Shown here in pieces: positions 62,201 to 64,000 of a DNA stretch of 64,000 bases. The translations under genes and the position numbers were made by a program. The notes under the pieces were generated by a model that saw only the letters and a list, made by a program, of their open reading frames with translations, was not told the DNA's origin and did no database searches. Source of the DNA: Nodularia sp. (in: cyanobacteria) (GTDB taxonomy: Bacteria; Cyanobacteriota; Cyanobacteriia; Cyanobacteriales; Nostocaceae); the NCBI GenBank assembly GCA_007692755.1, contig REBL01000078.1, positions 1-64,000 on the forward strand. Reading direction: 5' to 3'. Positions within the stretch are counted from its first letter, which is position 1; each line of letters opens with the position of its first letter.

Positions 62201-63396
62201 CGGCAACGGTAACAGAGGCAGCACTGCGCCAGCAATTACAGGAGAAGTTACCAGATTATATGGTGCCTTCTCAGTTGATATTTTTAGATAGTTTACCACT
62301 CACACCCAATGGAAAAATAGACCGTCAAGCGCTACCTTCTGTCCCAGAAATAGTGCGATTAAATTCTCAGGAAACGAGTATTAGTAATCATGCGATCGCT
62401 CTCCAAATTACACAGGTAGTACAAAGCGTACTTAATATTACCACCATCAGCACTCAGACTAATCTTTTGGCAATGGGAGCTACATCCGTGGATATTATCA
62501 AGATAGCCAATCAGTTAGAGCAACAGTTTAGCTATCGCTTGCCTATTAAGGATTTGATGCGTTTAGCAACTATTGATGATATCGCTAAATATTACGAAGA
62601 ACATTTACTTACAGCCAAGCCAGAAGTATCAAAATACTTAACCCACACCTATCAACCCATCATTGAACTAGAAGAACGCCAACAATTTAAAAAATTGCGT
62701 TTAGGTTTGCGTCCAGTGGATAGCGATTCCCCTAAAAATCAGTTAATTATACCTGATTTAAGTGATAATTTAAAACATAATTATCTCACAAGACGCAGTT
62801 CTCGCCAGTTCCAGCAACAGCCAATTCCCTGGGAAAAATTTAGTCAATTTTTAAGTTGTTGGCAACAAAGTTTCATCAATGGTCAACCCAAATTTTTATA
62901 TGCTTCGGCTGGGGGACTTTATCCAGTTCAAGCTTATCTTTATATTAAACCTAACCGCATTGCAGGTTTATCAGCAGGTATCTATTATTATCATCCAGTA
63001 GAACATCAGTTAATAGCGTTACAACTCCATAAAGAAATTGAACGCAACATCCACGGGGTACAAAATCAACTGATTTTTGATGAAAGTGCTTTTTCTATAT
63101 TTCTTATTGGGCAACTCGCCGCTATAGCCCCAATGTACGGTGAATTAAGTCGAGATTTTTGTCTGATAGAAGCTGGATTAATGACCCAAGTTCTAGAAAT
63201 GTCTGCTGCTGAATCTGATATTGGATTATGCCAAATTGGTGCTTGTGATTTTGAGCGAGTACGAAATTTATTTGCATTAGAACCAAGTCATATTTATCTT
63301 TACTGCTTACTGGGAGGAAAAATTGAGCTACAAGACCAACAAATTAACCTGAAAACAGTTACTAATAGTGAGGATTGGGAGGAAGGAACATTATGA
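59233..63396 (+). CDS. NRPS 3: docking-Cy-A(Cys)-PCP-oxidase
   Basis: This 1387-residue protein starts at TTG 59233, overlapping the PKS 2 stop as TTGA. Domains: TubC-type docking (about 1-58), Cy (DLLISDAWS about 210), A (YTSGSTGMPKG; selectivity D-L-Y-N-L-S-L-I-W, Cys), PCP (AMGATSVDIIK, about 1085) and a C-terminal nitroreductase/SagB-like oxidase (about 1170-1387; TRRSSRQF, ASAGGLYPVQAYLY, AGIYYYHP). The FMN-dependent oxidase should convert thiazoline to thiazole. Confidence 0.8.
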   Translation: MNSIAEFLSHLNELDIKISTDGISLHCNAPKGKLTPNLRTQLAEYKTEIIKFLNQDNLTIRYPEFAKIVPNLKERYQPFPLTDIQQAYWIGRQADFQLGNVSTHTYVEVEKANLDPECLEKAWQRLIEHHEMLRAIVQPDGQQIILPQVPAYKIKIMDLRGKNPEFVTSQLAAIRDRLSHQILPSDQWPLFELQGVQLDEDKLRLCISFDLLISDAWSFEIFLNQLAQLIQNPDIDLPTYQISFRDYVLAEIALRETKLYQRSQEYWHNRLATLPPSPELPLRQNLTTIQHPYFVRRTGQLPTDAWHRLKKRARKANLTTSGVLTAAFAEILTIWSQNPRFTINLTLFNRLPLHPQVNQIVGDFTSLTLLAIENSFQDTFTVRSQRIQKQLWQDLEHRHYSGVQVLRDLARQQERSLEALMPVVFTSTLTHENLTHDTSKPQYSSQTQLGEIVYSISQTPQVYLDHQVYEQEGNLVFNWDAVEEVFPPGLLDDLFAAYSNFLHRLADEDELWQTTTRQLLPDHQIQQRAIINATATPIAESALLHTLFLDQVPRHPHKAAVVTTQRTFTYQELSDRAHSIAQQLQQLGTHPQQLIAIVMQKGWEQVVAALGILISGAAYVPIDPELPRERRWYLLQQAEVRVLLTQSHLDSILDWPEGVQRLFVDTDQAVCSQPLESISTPLDLAYVIYTSGSTGMPKGVAIAHQAVVNTIVDMNRRFHVNADDRFLALSSLSFDLSVYDIFGTLASGGTLIIPDAASNQDPLHWAELIAQHQVTIWNSVPALMQMLVDDHVTHPHVICNSLRLVLLSGDWIPLSLPEAIKSLSLGVEVVSLGGATEAAIWSIFYPISQVDPTWKSIPYGRPLANQSFNVLTETLEPCPTWVVGQLYIGGMGLAQGYWRDEVKTQASFIIHPCTDERLYKTGDLGYYLPDGNIVFVGRSDLQVKVQGYRIELGEIETALEQLSAVKQAVVQAITARHDSQRLIAYIVLYSATVTEAALRQQLQEKLPDYMVPSQLIFLDSLPLTPNGKIDRQALPSVPEIVRLNSQETSISNHAIALQITQVVQSVLNITTISTQTNLLAMGATSVDIIKIANQLEQQFSYRLPIKDLMRLATIDDIAKYYEEHLLTAKPEVSKYLTHTYQPIIELEERQQFKKLRLGLRPVDSDSPKNQLIIPDLSDNLKHNYLTRRSSRQFQQQPIPWEKFSQFLSCWQQSFINGQPKFLYASAGGLYPVQAYLYIKPNRIAGLSAGIYYYHPVEHQLIALQLHKEIERNIHGVQNQLIFDESAFSIFLIGQLAAIAPMYGELSRDFCLIEAGLMTQVLEMSAAESDIGLCQIGACDFERVRNLFALEPSHIYLYCLLGGKIELQDQQINLKTVTNSEDWEEGTL

Positions 63397-64000
63397 TCAC
63401 TACTGAGTTTTTAGCTAAAGTCCAGGACGCAGGCATAAAACTTTGGGTTGAGGAAGAAAAACTTTGCTATCGCGCTCCTAAAGGTGTCATCACGCCACTT
63501 TTGCGAACCGAATTACAGCAACACAAAGCAGCGATTTTAGAGTTATTAACTCAAACAAAAACCACTGCCATTTCGTCCCTAAAGCAAATTGTTCCAGAGC
63601 CAGAAAAACAGCATTTGAGCTTTCCCTTAACTGATATTCAGCAAGCTTATTTAATTGGTCGTAGTGGCGCTTTTGAATTAGGAAATGTAGCAGCTCATGC
63701 CTATTTTGAAATTGAAGGTAGCAATATTGAGATAAGCAGATTTAATACAGCTTTAAATCTAGTAATTGAGAGACACGGAGTTTTACGCACAATGATCTTG
63801 CCCAATGGGCAACAGCAAACTCTAGAGAAAATTCCTCCTTATGAAATTGCTGTGTTAGATTTAAGTTCGCAAACTCCTGAACAAGTTAATTCTCAATTGC
63901 AAATGCTGCGCGATCGCCTGTCGCACCAGATTCTGCCGACTAACCAATGTCCTTTATTTGAGATTTGCGCTTCTCGACTGAACAACCAAAAAATGCGACT
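63393..64000 (+). CDS. NRPS 4, start only: docking-Cy (partial)
   Basis: ATG 63393 overlaps the previous stop as ATGA. The visible 202 residues are a TubC-type docking domain (FLAKVQDAGIKLWVEEEKL) and the beginning of another Cy domain (FPLTDIQQAYLIGRSGAFEL, LRDRLSHQILPTNQ). The A domain, carrier and any thioesterase lie beyond the window, so the number of heterocycles is at least four if it is active. Confidence 0.8.
   Translation, partial: MITTEFLAKVQDAGIKLWVEEEKLCYRAPKGVITPLLRTELQQHKAAILELLTQTKTTAISSLKQIVPEPEKQHLSFPLTDIQQAYLIGRSGAFELGNVAAHAYFEIEGSNIEISRFNTALNLVIERHGVLRTMILPNGQQQTLEKIPPYEIAVLDLSSQTPEQVNSQLQMLRDRLSHQILPTNQCPLFEICASRLNNQKMR

Noticed and set aside
29347..64000. Calling the cluster a siderophore pathway
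   Set aside because: Architecture resembles yersiniabactin, but no receptor, transporter or iron-regulated promoter is visible in the window.

Overview
The window looks like part of a large plasmid or secondary replicon of a filamentous, Nostoc-like cyanobacterium. The evidence is the many HIP1 octamers (GCGATCGC), very short dispersed repeats of the kind known from Nostocales, several protein types typical of cyanobacterial plasmids, and a modular NRPS/PKS cluster in cyanobacterial style. I see no rRNA, tRNA or CRISPR array.

Layout. 1-1.9 kb is a repeat-rich end with a 28-bp perfect palindrome, an array of about 45-bp degenerate repeats, nested hairpins and decayed copies of a gene that is intact at 6.2-7.1 kb. 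2.0-9.7 kb is a replication/mobilisation region: a MOBV relaxase-primase fusion, a candidate origin made of two opposed iteron arrays around an AT-rich core, a DUF4160/DUF2442 pair, an unknown gene, and a tyrosine-recombinase-fold protein that resembles telomere resolvases (protelomerases). Its control region carries a degenerate copy of the window-end palindrome. 9.7-15.4 kb is a tightly packed minus-strand operon of unknown function, with a membrane-anchored P-loop ATPase ending in a zinc ribbon and a GIY-YIG-type protein. 15.6-21.2 kb holds small plus-strand genes and a large primase-helicase. 21.7-25.5 kb is an IetAS-type AAA ATPase/subtilase pair. 26.0-28.6 kb holds a Xer-like recombinase with a dif-like site just before its start codon, and a ParA/ParB-type partition locus.

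After a truncated transposase, 29.3-64.0 kb is one plus-strand biosynthetic cluster that runs off the right edge. It encodes an acyl carrier protein, two phosphopantetheinyl transferases, a benzoate-CoA-ligase-like enzyme, a salicylate synthase, a KAS III-like protein fused to a carrier domain, a flavin-dependent halogenase, then NRPS (docking-Cy-A-PCP), PKS (KS-AT-MT-KR-ACP), a four-gene hydroxymalonyl/methoxymalonyl-ACP set without its usual O-methyltransferase, NRPS (Cy-A with embedded MT-PCP), PKS (KS-AT-KR-ACP), NRPS (docking-Cy-A-PCP-oxidase) and the start of a fourth Cy-containing NRPS. All three complete A domains show residues expected for cysteine. The predicted product is a salicyl-capped, probably halogenated, poly-thiazoline/thiazole peptide-polyketide, with a module order resembling yersiniabactin synthesis.

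The most exciting possibility is that this is a hairpin-ended linear replicon carrying a biosynthetic cluster. The palindrome, the protelomerase-like gene and the shared motifs support it; the sequence alone does not prove it.
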